This document shows positions 1 to 14,731 of a stretch of 64,000 nt of DNA, piece by piece. The stretch is taken from NCBI GenBank assembly GCA_032173965.1, contig CM063284.1:102362410-102426409 (forward strand). Direction: 5' to 3'. The DNA is from Sitta carolinensis. Taxonomy: Eukaryota > Chordata > Aves > Passeriformes > Sittidae. The notes beneath the pieces are model-generated. The model saw only the letters and a program-made list of their open reading frames with translations, was not told where the DNA came from and searched no databases. The translations under genes were made by a program, and so were the position numbers. Numbering within the stretch: position 1 is the stretch's first letter; every line of letters begins with the position of its first letter.

Positions 1-1311
1 TCTCCAGTTTCAAATTAAGCCTATGATTACAATGATTAGAAAGGAGAATCTATCTACAAGGAATTATTCAAGACATTTGGAATTTAACATTTACCATGTA
101 CACATGATGGTGTGTTGTTGATCACTGAAGGAAAGCATACCAATATATACATGTGCTACTTAAATGGTTGTTATCTTCTAAACAAAACAATAAGAACATC
201 CTGAATTCCATGGCTGAGTCCTGTGATTTCTAACATTGCCTGTAAGATTGGTACTGCCTAATATTACTTTCCAACTTTACTGTGGATTAGTGAAATATTG
301 AACAGATGGGTAACTATCAAGCTACTAAGGCTGAGAAGGAACAGAATGTAAGAGTCCAGGATCTCAGATCATGCGCAAGATAATCTTGATATAATAATCT
401 CAATACATTTCAGTGCAAAGATACACTAACTCTTTCTTGCTCTAAAGTGATTATCACTCATTTTTTTCACTACTTTTTGAATCAAAGAGCCTCTGTGCAC
501 AGCATACATGCTTTGGGAGTGGATCACTAAAAAGCTGACATTCAGCCTGCCTTTGAACACAGACCCACCTGACCAGTTTTCAGGTCCACAGCCACAAAAG
601 GCTCCAAGATCTGCCCAACAATATTCATCTGACAATGAACATGATGAACACACTACTCGCTCTGTATGCTCACCCCAGCTGTGATGGGATTACTTACTGC
701 ATGGGGAACAATCATGCTCAGTGTTTATAGAAACTTTCAGGTAGTCCAACCAGCCTTCAGACAAATTTGCCAGTGTCAGAGAGTCTAGCACAATTTAGAG
801 CACTGAAATTTTGTCTTGTCCTTACTCAAGTTTAGCACTAGATGACCACAGAGTATCTATGATGCTCTTCCCTCTAACAGCTACAGGTAAAACAGGAGAC
901 TAGGAAACAATTTTAGGGTCCTGGCTTCTTGTTGTGTATCTTGAAACTACAATGAATTGTACCAATATAATTCCTTTCACTCTTCGCAAAATCAGGTTTC
1001 ATGGAAAGGGAACACGGAAAGATCTGGATCTGGAGCTCAGAACCACAGTACATGCTCTTTCAAATCACTTACATACTGCCAGCAGAGTTCAGTCTGGAGG
1101 AGACCTCAGACTCTGGATACATCCAGTCCAGAACTGAGGGGATGAAAAGATATTCTTTCCAGCACACTTTCACAAGAGTTTCATTGAATACATACAGAGG
1201 ACTTGCTGAGTAACTGCAACACAACTGATAAGATTTTTCACATTTCCTTTAGTGGAAAAGCTCCATGTAACTCAGCTGTAAAATGATGACACAGACTTAT
1301 CATCCAATAAC

Positions 1312-1334
1312 AAAAAAAAAAAAAAAAAAAAAAA
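1312..1334 (+). repeat. Poly(A) run of 23
   Basis: A homopolymer of 23 A follows a weak MIR-like phrase (CTGTAAAATGATGAC). No retrogene body is seen. Confidence 0.92.
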
Positions 1335-1639
1335 GAGCGGAAGTAAAGGTTAAAGGTACTGTTTGTGAGAGATAAGCTTCAAAAAAATTTTGGAAGGTCA
1401 TTCTACAGGACAAAAAGTTGCTGAGGCTATTTCCTACTTTATTTCTAAATATATTAGGATGTTCTGCTTACAAAATACGTATCACAGCTGCTCCTACCTT
1501 TTGTCAGAATGATTTACTGTGCCAGATTCCAAACACCTGTGATTGCTGTATCAAATACATTTCTGAATATAACAGGACATTTTGCTAGAATGGACCCAAT
1601 GATTTCCACATGATGATGTGATGTGGGGATAAGTGTCAT

Positions 1640-1685
1640 CAGACCAGATGTCCTCACAAGGTTCCTTCCAACTTGTATTATTCCG
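1640..1685 (+). mobile_element. Diverged CR1 3' end scrap
   Basis: AGATGTCCTCACAAGGTTCC followed by TTCCAACTTGTATTATTCCG resembles the CR1 terminus (GATGATCTCTAAGGTCCCTTCC..ACC..ATTCTATG). Divergence is high and only the last roughly 45 bases are recognisable. Confidence 0.45.
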
Positions 1686-4600
1686 TAAGCCTGAATCTGC
1701 TTACCTACTGATACTTCTAATGTCCAGAATTGCCCAAACTTGTCAAAGAAACGGCTGCAAATAAACAAAGAATTATAAAAAAGCTTATAATGAGTTTCAC
1801 TTCTCCTCTCTAGAGGTCTGAATATATGGTAGGAATTTGTACGTAGCTGGTACCTCAGACACAGGGGAGAAAAAAAAACTCAGAAAAAAAGTTTCACATC
1901 ATCTTTCTGTTAACTACAAACAAATACCTATGCCATTTTTAGACTGCGTAGACAAGAAACAATTCCTCTGCTGCATTCACAGCAAAGAAACAAGGCCTAA
2001 TAAATAACCATTGCTACTTTAGAGAACTCAAGGTATTTCTGTTCACAAAGCTGTTGGCATTTATTGTTTCCATCGTATTGTGTCCTTGTAGTTCACAACA
2101 GTACAGACAAAAAGCATTCTACTTTTTGCTTTTTTACTTTCTAATAGGACAGGTGTTAACGGTGGCATTACATAAGTTTATGGAACATCATAAATTGATT
2201 TGTTTTGGATTTCTCTTCTTTTTGCTGTACATCTGCTGACATTCAACTCCATTATTAAAAATTCAGTTTCTACTTGGCTGGCATAAAAAATATGAACATA
2301 TTTGATGTGAAAATACCATTTACACAACTGATCTTCAAATAATTAACTGTTTTCCAAGCAATAGAAAACATAATCTCTGTGAAAATACACTGCAGCTTTG
2401 CTATATCACCAAGTGTTGTGAATACCTCCAAAGTGAGGGGTTTAGCAAACAAAAAGGACAAAGATTGAGGACCGAGTCTAGATGAAAGATGAGATACAGC
2501 CAACTGACTTTAGAAGTAGCCTACTTAACTGCCAACTGTATAATGAGTAAATAGCAGGTGAACATGAACTCGCTGACAGTTATGGAGAGAAAAACAGTTG
2601 TGTCAAAACAAATGGATGCTACAGAACTGACATGGTAGGCTGCTTTGCTTAATAAGTTGTGCTGGCTGGCAATTTACCAGGTCTCTTCAGAGAGATGGTC
2701 CGTTTCTTTGCAAAAAGTAACCTGCTCAAGAGTCGCCCAAATGATATGCTTGCCAGCAGTTCTGATTTATCTTAGATCTGTTTGGCATAATTGCATATGT
2801 GAGAGAAAGGTGCCTGAAATAGTGCTGCATCTATGTGAATGGAGCAAAAAGGGAAGAACCTTCATAAGTAAGCAAGGTACAGTACTGATAGTCAAGAATT
2901 CTCTGTCCTTGGAGTCAATGCTCTTATATTGGGATGAAAGTTGAGCACTGAATAAAAAAAACTGCACTATGTGCAAGCCACATGTACATGAAAAAAGAAC
3001 ACCTGATGGCTGACGGGCACATTCAGCACAAATTTGGGTTCTTTGTGTGAAAAACAGACTAAGATACAGAATTCTGCTTCTAGTTTAGTTTCTAATGTTC
3101 TTTGTGAAATATCATTCTTTTAAAAATCTTTCATGGATTTTTTTCCTGAAATGCAGCCTTCTATACTGCTGCATTTACTCTACTTCTGGAAGCTCATTCA
3201 TCTATCACACTTTTAGCTTTGTTATCACATGTAACCAAGTAAAGTTAAGAAAGATGCATTTTCTGAAAATGAACATTGTCTTCTCCAGGACCACTGAAAG
3301 GCCCAAATTACAGTGCTCATTCCTTTTCTTAGGCTGCAGTGTCATTTTCTTGGGAACTACTCACCCTTCTTGCTTCTTGGAAACTCATTTAACACCTGAA
3401 AATGCCACAAGATTAATTTTTTACCATTATTTTTCATGTTGATGTGAAAATGCCGTTTCCTTTAACATTCTACATGTTGCTAAGAATGATAAAGATTTCG
3501 AGGCCTGGTTCAGTATAGAGTATCAGTATTCACATGCACATTTCTGGCAGAATTTGCTGCAAAATTATGGGTTGGTTTAATGCTATGGAATAGAAAAATG
3601 GCAGCTGCTGGTGCTACAATAAAGGGTAGCAAAAATTCCAGCTGTGGATATGCAATCCCTCTTTCAGTGTAAGACAAGAAGTGATATTTCCTATGACTAA
3701 ATGCAATGTGCAACTTTGGCTTGTTTCTCTCTAATCTCGTGTTTTCAGCTACTTAACTTTCTTCAGGATTGAAAAAAACAGATGCTCAATGCACCACTCC
3801 CACAAACAAAAGTATCCATGGAATAATTAATGAAAGCTGTGTAATTTCTTTTTTCTGTTTGTGAATCAACCCATAATTTCAATCTCTTCTGATTTCTGTA
3901 TAAACATTTATTTTTAGCTTCAGAGATGAAAAGCTGACTGGCTTGGTAAAGAGACATTCAAAAGAAATAAGGCATAGGAAAATTTAATAGCTATTAAATG
4001 TAAGCATAAAAATGCCATCTGTATATAAACTCCAAGCAGCACATAAGAAGAAAAAAAAATGCAGCTGAATGTTTAAATGTCTATATTTCACTAGTAAATT
4101 AGCTACTGTAGGAATTTTCCAGTACTAGTAATAAAAGATATGATGACGTCTTGTAGTGGAGCTGATAGATGATGAAGGAAACATAACACAGTCCTGTTCC
4201 CTTAGATTTGCAAAGACAGAATTTAATAATAGAATGTCTTGTTGCATTATGCTACAGACTTAATACCAGGAGCTGCAGCTTCAAATCTGGGCCATCCTGG
4301 AGCTTCTGTGGACCTCTGCCACCTCCCCCTTTGAAGCCTTTTGTGCCATATGTGGAAAAAGAGTAAGTTACATTATCACAGCAAGACACAACAGGTGACA
4401 GGCCTCAAGTTCCTGCTGAACCATCTCTACTTCAGCAATACTAGAAGGGTGACTGTCTGGCACAATCTTGTGACAAGGTGTGTGGGTATTGTGTCCAAAG
4501 CAGAGAAGGATCACAGTTATTTCTCTTCCCACAGAGTTCCTTTGCTGCTATATCACCAAAAATTACAGTCCATGTGGTACCAGCTAATTATTTTTCTGGT

Positions 4601-6540
4601 TGACTGGATATGTGTGGATGTTAGGCTGTAAGAGAATTTGTCAGCAGCTGAGGCACTGTCAGATGAGGATTTTCAATGCTTTTCTGTCTACTCTAAGTGC
4701 TACCTCTGTCTCACAGATATTTTCTTTCACTGGTTTGCCTCCTGAGACATTTCCTTAGCTATTCTTTTTGGGGGCACATTTGTTCCTTGAGGAAGCATAC
4801 AGCTGTGTCCCAGCTTTTGCCTAAACTGAGGAAACCAGGATTACTCATTAGTCCCAGTAGCCTGCTGCATACCCTGACTTCATCCTGGCTCTCAGGTGAA
4901 ACTGAGAATGACTATCCCAAAGTCCAGTGGGTTTGGGTTCCAAATTAACCACATACTCAAAAACCCAGTGCATATGGCATCCACCTGTCTTGCAGTGGAG
5001 TTACTGTAAGAAGGACTTAGTGGCCAAGGATGCACTGGTCTTGCAGGAAAGCATCCAAATGTGAGTGGGATGATGTGGCCCACTGGCAGTTACCAGTTCA
5101 CAGTCTTTCATTTCAAGTCTACTTTCTGGTGTCTGTGTGCTGCTTCAGTTGTCTCCTGTAGTAAAGATGTGGAGCTGTAATTGCCTCACGTCTTGAGACT
5201 TGTCACAAGTAGAATGAAACACCCTGAGGCACTCTAGCACCAGCTCCCAAATTTTCATCTCAGAAAGATTTGTTGAGTTACCGGACAGCCATGTGAAGAG
5301 CTGAACTGCTCACTTTTTAAAGATCATCCATGCAGAGATACTGACTAATGCAAAAGGAGGGAAAAAACTTGTTTGAAGATGAGGTCATAGCAGGCCATGA
5401 GCTCTTCTTAACTTTTATAGCTTGTTACATCATCTTAAACCCATAAAAAGTACACTTTAAGATGAGTGAAAATCACTCATAATGCATTACTTCTACAATA
5501 GTCTGTAATAACGATGTTATTAGAGAAAAACACAAAACTACATCAGCCCCCTTAAATTTGAAAGCTGGTATATGTGGATTATCATCAAAATGTTGGCAAT
5601 TAGATGTTAGTAAGACTTCATCCAAAAAAGTCTCAAAGTCTCTTCTTCAAAGCTTGATAAAAAGCCACAGCTCAAAATCAACAAATGGAAAATACTCCAA
5701 GGAGGCACGTTATTTAATAGATATTGGGACAAAAACCTGAGGAAGTTTATTGTTCAGAGCACATGTACCTGTACACTTGAAGAACTTCAGATTACAGCTT
5801 GCAAAGAGGGACAGAGGTATGAAATACGTGATGCCAGTACTGAGGCACTTCACTTCCTTCACTTCAGATACATCCTCAAATGATGTAAAAATAGACTTGC
5901 ATTACTTTCTGACATGACCAAGGTTCTTCAGTTTTGATCTACATACAACTACATTAATAATAGATTAAGGGCTGCTATCAAAGCATGATCACATGCTACA
6001 GAAGGAAGAAACTACAAAGTATAGCTGTCGAATCACTCTCACTAGCTAAAGCAAGGGCAAACTAACTGCATCTGAACTTCTAGGACATTTGCTGGTCTAT
6101 TCAACCTCTCTTTAACATTTCATTCCTGACTTGCATGCACATGACACAAACTAGAATTCTCCTTCTTACTGACCTTGGCTAGATAAGGAAAGCAAAGACT
6201 TTTTTCTGTAAAGATGACAGTATCATTGTAGGACATAATTCAATAAAACAAGCGCCTGCAGAGAGCAGGAGAAACTGTGACATTAATATTTTGTTAGTTG
6301 ATACTGAAAAAGTAGCATGTGACAGGTTTAGTTAGCATTTCAATTCAGTTTCTCAAGGATTACTCAAAACTGAGGGGATATCAGTTCAAAATGCAAGAAC
6401 TCTACATAACCATTTAACTACTTTTTGTTCCCTTTCTAACTATGCTGCTGTCTTAAATATGCAAACTAGTCTGTTGAACCTGATTTTTAAAATAGCTGTT
6501 TTGTTTTAATTTCTGATAAGCACCCAACAACAAAGCAAGC

Positions 6541-6559
6541 AAAAAAAAAAAAAAAAAAA
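6541..6559 (+). repeat. Poly(A) run of 19
   Basis: A homopolymer of 19 A is preceded by imperfect CAA repeats. Confidence 0.9.
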
Positions 6560-6743
6560 CGACAGTCCTTCACTGTCTTTCCTTCTGCCAGAGTTCACTG
6601 TAAAGTCTGTGGTGTGGATGGTGTGGACATTTCTCAACACCAAAGAGAAACCAAGCACACAGAACTTAGTAAAATAACAACAAATGTCTTAAATATCTAT
6701 GGAAATCTCCTTTGTCACAGATGTGATCTACATGAATATTTAC

Positions 6744-6800
6744 AGAGGAACAGAATTGTGAAGGCTGGGAAAGACTCCAAAGATCATCAAATCATATTGT
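6744..6800 (-). mobile_element. CR1 LINE 3' end scrap
   Basis: The plus strand reads AATTGTGAAGGCTGGGAAAG then ACTCCAAAGATCATCAA. This is the reverse complement of the conserved CR1 3' region (GATGATCTT..GGTC..TTCCAACC type). It is short and diverged, and the limits are approximate. Confidence 0.6.
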
Positions 6801-9703
6801 AAAATCCTCGATCACAGGTACTCTGGAGGGCAGTGAGATAAGGGAAGATGAAGACAGGCCAACTTAGCTCTAAACTTTTAGTGACTCATGAACAACATGA
6901 ACCAGGACAGTGACCTTTCCTGCTGAGTTTTGTTCCTGGTTAGCTGCTCCAATATACACATTTTTCTCGATTCTCAGATGATGCAAGACAGAAAAATTTT
7001 TCCTTCAAAGAAAATTCACAAGTACCAAAATAACATCAAGTGACTCCTCATAGCATATTATAACTTCTTGGGCTACTGCAATTTCTCATCTATATTACAA
7101 AAAACCTTTGAAAAAGGAACTGATTTGAGTGTAAAGTCTAGATTCTCCATGAGTAGACAAATACAAGAGAAATATTGTGAAGATCATACCCTATAAATTA
7201 AGCCTTGATTTTCACTAGACTCTGTCAGAGCACAGCAGAAGAAAAACCCATTCTCCCAAGGAAGTCTACAAAACGGAACTAAACCCAACATTAAAAAGGG
7301 AGAAACATATGACCAAAATTTTAACCTGCTGCCAATATTTTTAACCCACTAGGCAATAATGTAGTGATAGGAAACACAAGAGATTAAAACACATGGAAAA
7401 CAGCACTTCTCAGACGAACCTGTTTACAACAGAAGTAGAAAACAGTGACAAACCTGATAGAATTTTAAATGGAATGAGCACTAGGACCAGAACAGGAATT
7501 TCTTGTGTTACTAAAAAACAGCATGAGTCAAAAATAAAAGGAAATTAAGTTTTAATATCTGATTCCTGTATTAAGGATGTACATTCCTATGTAAATAATC
7601 AGAATGGCAGCTGAATGCAGACTTCGTAGCTGACAATGAAAGATGTGATTAACCAAGAGTAATGTATCTTGGAGTGCTCGTAGTGGACAGTAACCTTTCA
7701 TTTATCATTGAGGTTAATTTTTATACCTGAGGGTCACTAACTTAATCATATTTTCTTGAGTTAATGTTGATCTTCTATAATCACAGCAAAAAATATGTAA
7801 GTAACGCCTGTCTGAATGGAGCTAATTTAATCATATGACCTTTTCCATCTTATTTTCACCCTATGGCTCTATGACTTCTAACCAGACAGCAAATTACTGG
7901 ACTGTAAGTGGCATAGCATGCTTAGCTAATTTATTCATACATTTCTGAAAATTGAAAATATGAGATGCTAAATTGGTGCATCATGATGTTTTACTGTTTC
8001 CATACCTTTATGAAAAGGAACCTACTATTGCAGTATCTGGGCTTTACATAATGATAATTTCTTTTGTCAAAAGAGTAATCCAAGCACTGAATAGTTCAAG
8101 CAGTAAAGTTTGGACGCTGATTATTCCAATTGTGGGAAAGGCAGCTCTGCAGCCACTGAAGTGTCAAAGCAGCTAGTGTCAGAGAAAACACTTTACGCCT
8201 CCCCTGGTGCTTTTGCAAGGGCTACTCCTAAGAGAACATGTGTTTCTGCAAGTGTGCAAGTGTGTTGGTAACCCTGACTGAGCTGGTGATGTCTCCATCA
8301 CTGATTTTCACGTATTAATATTTCAGCAATGTATATATTCTGGCAGTGCTGGCTCTCTGTTTAGAAACACAAAGATCAAATACTCTCAAATCCAAGTGAT
8401 GCCAAAGGAAGCATGAAGCACTTTGCCTCTCTGACTCTCAGACCTATGATACCACTGCTTTGCAGCAGTTAATAGCAATCAAAATGTAATTAACATGGAG
8501 AATATGGCACCCAAAGAACTTTCATCGGCACTGGTAGCAGAAACCAGACTTCTTGATTCCCATGCTCTTTCCATAACCTATTTGGAAGCTTTTTTTAAAA
8601 TCAACTGCAATTAGATTTTTACATCAGGAAAAAGCTTCCTAGAAAGAAGTGAAGAACAGGACTTCTGAAAGGGTAACTTCAAACAATTGCAAAGCTATAG
8701 ACTGAATACTGGTCCGAAAGGCTCTGGAGAAGCATCCAAATTTCGAAACCTCTGGAAACTGTGGGGAAATTGCAGGGCAAAGACAGACTTTCACTTTACA
8801 GCCAAGTTTTTTATCTGCCACCATAGCTCCACCACTCCTCAGTTCATTTCTCTTATAATGAACGCCAGCAGTTATGGCAATATTTAGAAATCGTCAAAAC
8901 TCGCTTTTATCAGCTATTATTTAAATATGAGAAAGAGAAATAATATTCATGGTGATTTTATTGCCTTACCAGAACTGTATCTCTCTTTGTATTTAATAGA
9001 AAAAAATCTACAACTGGGCTACGGAAAATTTTCAGTAGTCAGTATGTAGGACAAAAGAAATGTCCCTTATGAAATAAAATCTACATTCTACCCATGTATG
9101 CCTTGCAGCATCACATATTTATATGAAACACAGTAAACCAGCTAATTTATTACAAAACACAAGACAGTGATTTATTGGTCCTTTGTCATGCTGTGAGAAA
9201 ATGTGGAGTCTCTCGAGTTTTAGTCTCATAGAGTTAGGTTTTGCAACATCCTAGCAATTCTGTCCAGTGGAATGTTGCACGTGATTCCATGCAGAACACA
9301 ACCTTCATCAGGCACAGAGAAGATGGATCCCTATTCTTTAACCTTTAATTAGTACTTAGGTACATTACACATGCAGAGGGCAAGATTAGCCATAAATGCT
9401 TCTAGGGGCACTGTACTCTTACTAGTAACCTCTGCACGTAGAAAATATGTATTTCACTCAGAACCAGCAAGTGGAAAAATATGTAGCAGAGAAGGTTGGA
9501 CAGCATATAATTAAACTTGCTTTACGTATTAGGTGAGCAACTAAAGTAGAAGCCATCACTCTCTGTCTGCAAAGCACCTCCCAAGGTTGCTGCAGCAGAA
9601 CCACAGAGCTTTGCAGCACCAGGTAGGCACAGGCTGCATGGTGACTAGTGAAAAACAGGCTTTGTGTTCTGGCAGGGCTGAGACATCCAAATACATCCAA
9701 ATA

Positions 9704-9760
9704 TAGGACCAGATTCTGCATGGTGCTGAAGTCAATGGGAACTAAGGTATTCAGCACTTA
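9704..9760 (+). mobile_element. Possible ancient amniote SINE relic
   Basis: GGACCAGATTCTGCATGGTG then CTGAAGTCAATGGGAACTAA resembles the ccagattctg..actgaagtcaatggga words of old amniote SINE/LINE tails. It is short and diverged, so the call is tentative. Confidence 0.38.
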
Positions 9761-10239
9761 AAGGCATTCACACAGCAGGCTATCAGAACGGGCCTTGTTT
9801 TAGCTATTTTAGGCAATCAAATTTAAGTGGTTATGCTGAGTTTGTTTTACTCATTTGATGTTGGCTTTATCATTCCAGGATTTTAATGCAGTGAAGCCTT
9901 CCACTGTCTAGTGAAATTACCAGCTACAATAAATGATATTTTCTTTAGGATATGATTTTAGGGAGCATGCTGGTTTCATTACATTATACAGTGGGGGAAA
10001 ATATATATTTATAGTCTTAAAAATCTCATCTAATACAAAGCAATCACATCCCAAACAACTAAAGCAGTATATTTTACTGAACCTTTCAGGGTTTTTTCCA
10101 TGTGCATGTCAGCATGTAAAACTGAATATATCATCACGGACTCATGCTAATTCAAGCTCTGAGTGTTTTCTGTGAACAATACTTTCTACTTCTAGACTCC
10201 ATGTCACTGAAAAGTCAACTAATAGCGATGCTTAGAAAT

Positions 10240-10720
10240 TAATTTATTTCAGGTATGCTGTAAGAACCATAATCAGCCATAAATCCTTTTGCCCTATTTG
10301 CATTTAGTGAATTTGCCTTAATTATACTGTTGCCTAATTATGAAGCTCAGTCTAGAGGGGAACTTGCAAGAAGCAATGATGCAGAAAGCAGAGGACAGTT
10401 TATTCCACTTCATGGATTTACAACTTTCTGCTACTGCAAACCATTTGGAACAGACTCTATTTGTGAGGTCATTAACATGTAAACAGTGTCACACTGAAGA
10501 TGCATGGCAATGACCTACCATGCTAATGAAAAGTGATATTGAGCTTCCTAATTCGGATAAGGGTACACAGATTGCCTTTTCTCTAATGTGCAAGGGCCTG
10601 TCACAGAAATAAATGCATGGTCCTTGTTGCAATTAATTTGATTCTTGTTCTTTTAAAGCTTTACTTGTAGATTTAATTAAAGCTTTCATGCAGCACACAC
10701 TTTCAGGAAGTATCTATGTT
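10240..10720. promoter_or_regulatory. Candidate conserved non-coding element / enhancer (unproven)
   Basis: This repeat-free block is dense in developmental transcription-factor-like words: ATTTGCAT (octamer, near 10297), TTAATTA and CTAATTA homeodomain cores (near 10318 and 10335), TGTAAACA forkhead core (near 10478), ATGCTAAT (near 10519), and GCAATTAATTTG and TTTAATTAAAG (near 10630-10680). There is no coding signal. Such density in a long intron of a developmentally regulated gene is typical of conserved elements, but AT-rich DNA gives such words by chance and conservation was not tested. Confidence 0.25.
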
Positions 10721-11149
10721 TAATGGCTTTTTCTCCTAAATTAAAGAAACGAGTGAAGGTTCAGATTCAAAGAACAAGAGAGCATAAAATGAAAAGTTGT
10801 ACTTAATACAGTAAGAATTACCTTGTTTTGATATAAGCAAATATGTAGTATTTCATACATTTCTTAAAATTAGTGTTATATTGTGGCTTTAGTGGTGAAA
10901 TGAGTTTCAATTGCTTAAGATTTTTTTTAATATAAAATATTGCAGGCTATGTTTCAATCTGGAGGTGAATATTTTAAAAGCCTAAATCAGTTTTTAGATA
11001 AGAAAAAAAATTCACAAGTAAAATCAGTGAACGGTTTCCCCAGGAAACTAAAGAAACAATCCCCAATGCAAAAATCCCCAGAGAAAACGCAGAGCACAGA
11101 GAATGAAATTAGCAATCCTAAAGAAGTATTTTTCAGGGCATGACAGGCA

Positions 11150-11370
11150 TTATAGTATCTGGGACAGGAGTAAAGGAAAAGAGGATAAAGAATAGGAGAA
11201 GTAAGTAAAAGGAGGAGCAGAGTAGGAAGAGAAACAGACGAAAAAGTAAATGGCCAGGAGAACAAGGGGAGCAGGCTTAAGAGCTGGGCACATTAGTGTT
11301 GAACAAGAAGTTGGAAGGAAGACAACAATGGTAGGATCTAAAGAGTAAGGTATAATACTTTTTGGACAGA
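11150..11370 (+). repeat. Purine-rich (GA) low-complexity tract
   Basis: This is a stretch of AGGA/AAGGAG-like words with few pyrimidines. Frames read on the opposite strand here are Ser/Leu/Phe-rich products of that bias. Confidence 0.6.
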
Positions 11371-13313
11371 GGACTGGACAAGACACTTCCATGAATGCTC
11401 AGTACTACTGCCTCAGAATAGGTTTATGGTGCTTTGGATTCTGTCAAAAGGCAGTTGAAACTGCATTTACTTATTAATAAAAAAATACACTCTCTGTTCT
11501 TGCTGGGAACATATATTAGCACTCAACGCAACCAATGAATTCTATTCTCAATTTATGTTTTTAGAGCACAGAGTAGGTGATCCCTCTGGTTTACTTACAC
11601 TCTTACAGGTGTCTCTTCTTTTGTTAGTTTAAATTATCTTATATAAATCATATTAAAGTGCAAACATGGCTCTCCCCCCTCTGTGGGTAAGCGGAAAGTC
11701 CTTCTGCCAGTAACACCTGGATGTCATAGCTAAGGAACAGAGCTGTAATCTACCATATATCATAAACATGACAATCTCACCTGAAGAAGTCAGTAAATAC
11801 AAAGCATTCAGTATTTCACTTGCCTTTGAAAATACATTTCAAACCATGAACTTAGCTGATCTGAAGTGATCTTTCCATTGACAATTTCAAATAGGACCAT
11901 AAATGGCAAAATATAAGCCTTTATAACTAAAACGTAAGCAAAAACTATGTAGCTGCAGCAAACACTGTAAATTGCATTATTATACTCCATAAGAACATGT
12001 TGATGGAATCCATACCAGAAGACTCTATTTTGGGCTACTGATGTCAACGCAGGAGGAAAGAATACAATCACTTTGAAACAGGTGGTGCGGCGTGCCATAA
12101 CTGCTCTGAAACAGCTGATTCTCTCATGTTCAACTGTGAAGTGCACAGGTTGGCAAATGTTTTCCTTTGCCTTTTCTACCAAGACACATGACTTTGGTAG
12201 CTCCAACTTTTGTTTTCATGATCAGAAGAATCAGGGAATGGGAATGAAGGAGAGAAGCTACCTCCCTCTGCAGGTGAACTGAGTATCATCAAGACACTCC
12301 CAGACATTTGGTTCAATATCTCACTGAGGGATCTCAGTTCAAATGCAGAAACAGCCCTGAGCTTCAGCCACTAAAGGGAAAAGTAAATGTGTGTCTTTAT
12401 GTTCACCAGTTCAGTACTTGCAGGAGCAGATTATTTCACAGCACAAGCTCTACAACACCCTGCTCTGCTTGAACTACTGCTTCTTTTTATTTGGATCAGT
12501 GTGTCAGGTTGGCACAGGAACTGACAGAATTATGCGAGACTTTCTTGACAGCCTATAGATTTCTCTCTGTAGCATGCGCTAAATGTTACAGTCTAATAAT
12601 AATAATAGCAGTAATAACAAATCCCTTCTTGCACATTTGTATACGAAATGGAGTCATGATTCTAACATATTATGATAAGTCTCATAAAAGATAAATTCTT
12701 TCACAACAGAGTGTCTGGGAATGAAGAAATGCCAGGCAGGGCTTTGCTAGATATGCTAGCACACAGCACAGCCCATCCCTCTGGTTCTTAGCTTTTGTGA
12801 TGTTTAGTTTCAAAGTTGAGGCAATCTTCCCAGCTATACTTTGCAAGTGCAATATTATCCTGAAATTAGGAAGGACCCTGGTCAGACAGAATCCTTGCTA
12901 AGACTCTCAAGTGGAAACAGAAGGTAAGAGTCATCAGGAGTAGAAGAAAGCACCTGAGATATGGTTCCTTATCCTCTCATGCCAGAAGTAGGTAATTAGA
13001 GCAGGAAATCAATGACCAAGAAAAATGACAGAAAGAAAATTTGGAAATGAATAATGATTTTGGTCATCTAGACATCACAGAAAGCAAACAACCACTGTTC
13101 TTTCCCTTGGGGATCTGTCAGTCTACTCTTTAAGGGAGCTCAAGGTGTACTTCAGGTAAGAAAGGAATTGTAAAGGAGAAGTAGGAAAAGAAGCCAAAAT
13201 TAGAACATTTTCCTTGTGAAATTGACACTCAACAATGATAGATGCTGCCTTGAGGTGTAACAGCCATAACCCCTGCAGATAGGCTCAAGAAATAGATTTA
13301 AGGTAATCAGCTC

Positions 13314-13318
<5 letters not shown>

Positions 13319-13355
<37 letters not shown>
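13319..13355 (+). repeat. Poly(A) run of 37
   Basis: Thirty-seven consecutive A follow ordinary AT-rich sequence. I see no retrogene or SINE body before it. Confidence 0.95.
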
Positions 13356-13358
<3 letters not shown>

Positions 13359-14731
13359 ACTCAGTAGAAGCTATCACAATACTCATGACTTCAACACCTC
13401 AGTGCCCTGTGCTGGTATCACTCAACAGACATGAACATCTTGTAACAGCTGTTCTTATCTGTGCCACAGAAGTGACTAAGCCTGTGGCTTACTAGAGCTA
13501 TAAGCCTTAGGGTTAGATTCACTGTATGATTTCTTCTACTTGTTTTTCTTTAAGCATTTTTCTTCTGCTTGTCCTCGAGACCAGGAGAAATAAAATGCAT
13601 CCTTCACCTTATTCCTTGTAGTCCCATCTTTTGCAGACATATCCTGTCAATCAGTTGAATATTTCATAATGCCATTGTGAAAACTAACACTACATTCTTT
13701 TAGAAAAAATACAGGCCAACATAAACTGTGAAGTGAGTTATGGTCTTAATATGCAGCATAAATTCTCTATTTTCTGTTAACACATTTACAATTAACACAT
13801 TTACATATACACATAAAATGTAATGGCAGGTTTGGCTTTTAGAGAAACTAAAGTTCCAACACCATTACTCCCTTGTAAAATAAAATTTATAAAAAATAAT
13901 ACTAATACTAAAATAAGAAACTCACCTTCCTATTTGTATATTTAAAATGCAAGTATTTAAAGTAATTTTTGAGCTATCTGTGTATACAGAAATGCAATTT
14001 TAGAGTAAAAACCACATAAATAGCACCTTTTTTCCTAAGGGAAAAGTCTGAAATGAAGTGAATGAAAATGCTTCACCTTATACCATCTTTAAAAGTGTAA
14101 TTCAACAATGATGGTTGATAATGGCAAAATCTCAGTACCTAGAATAACTGCTGCTGACAGAAAGCATGATTGATATGGGAATCAAGTTTTTAAGAAAGCT
14201 AAAACCCAATGTCAACAGGCTAATTGAAAATTTATTCAATACACTGTTTTATAGGGAAGACAAGCCAACCTGGTAACAGTACCTCAACAAGAGTCACATG
14301 GAAGGCAACATAAATACTCAATTACAATGGTAACTTCTTATATACATACAGCTGTCACTATCATCTCTTTCTCTCCTAAGTATATGTATCATGTCTCAGT
14401 GTTATATGTAACAAAGACAGGCTTTCAGGCTTATCCTACAAGAGTATATGGATTCCACAATTTCTAAAAGCAATGTCAGTATTCAATTCAAATCCTATAT
14501 ATTAGTTTAGAAAACAACACAAAGCTTTTAATAGCATGGAAAGAACAAAGACCTCCCTAGGCTGCATAAATACTTATTTTTTCAACAGTTAATTGTTTCC
14601 CTCATGTCTAGTTTAAATGTCTGGTACCTTCACCAAACAAGTAGCTGTCCTCTAAGGACAGAAAAATCTCCAAATGTCAGCTCATCTGCAAATTTATTGC
14701 TTGACGCTAATGGAGCACAGAAAGTAATTTG

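Noticed and set aside
11808..12206. 132-codon minus-strand frame with hydrophobic stretches
   Set aside because: No family motif, no flanking splice context in frame with PTPRM, and a length possible by chance in AT-rich DNA. A repeat or cryptic exon cannot be fully excluded.
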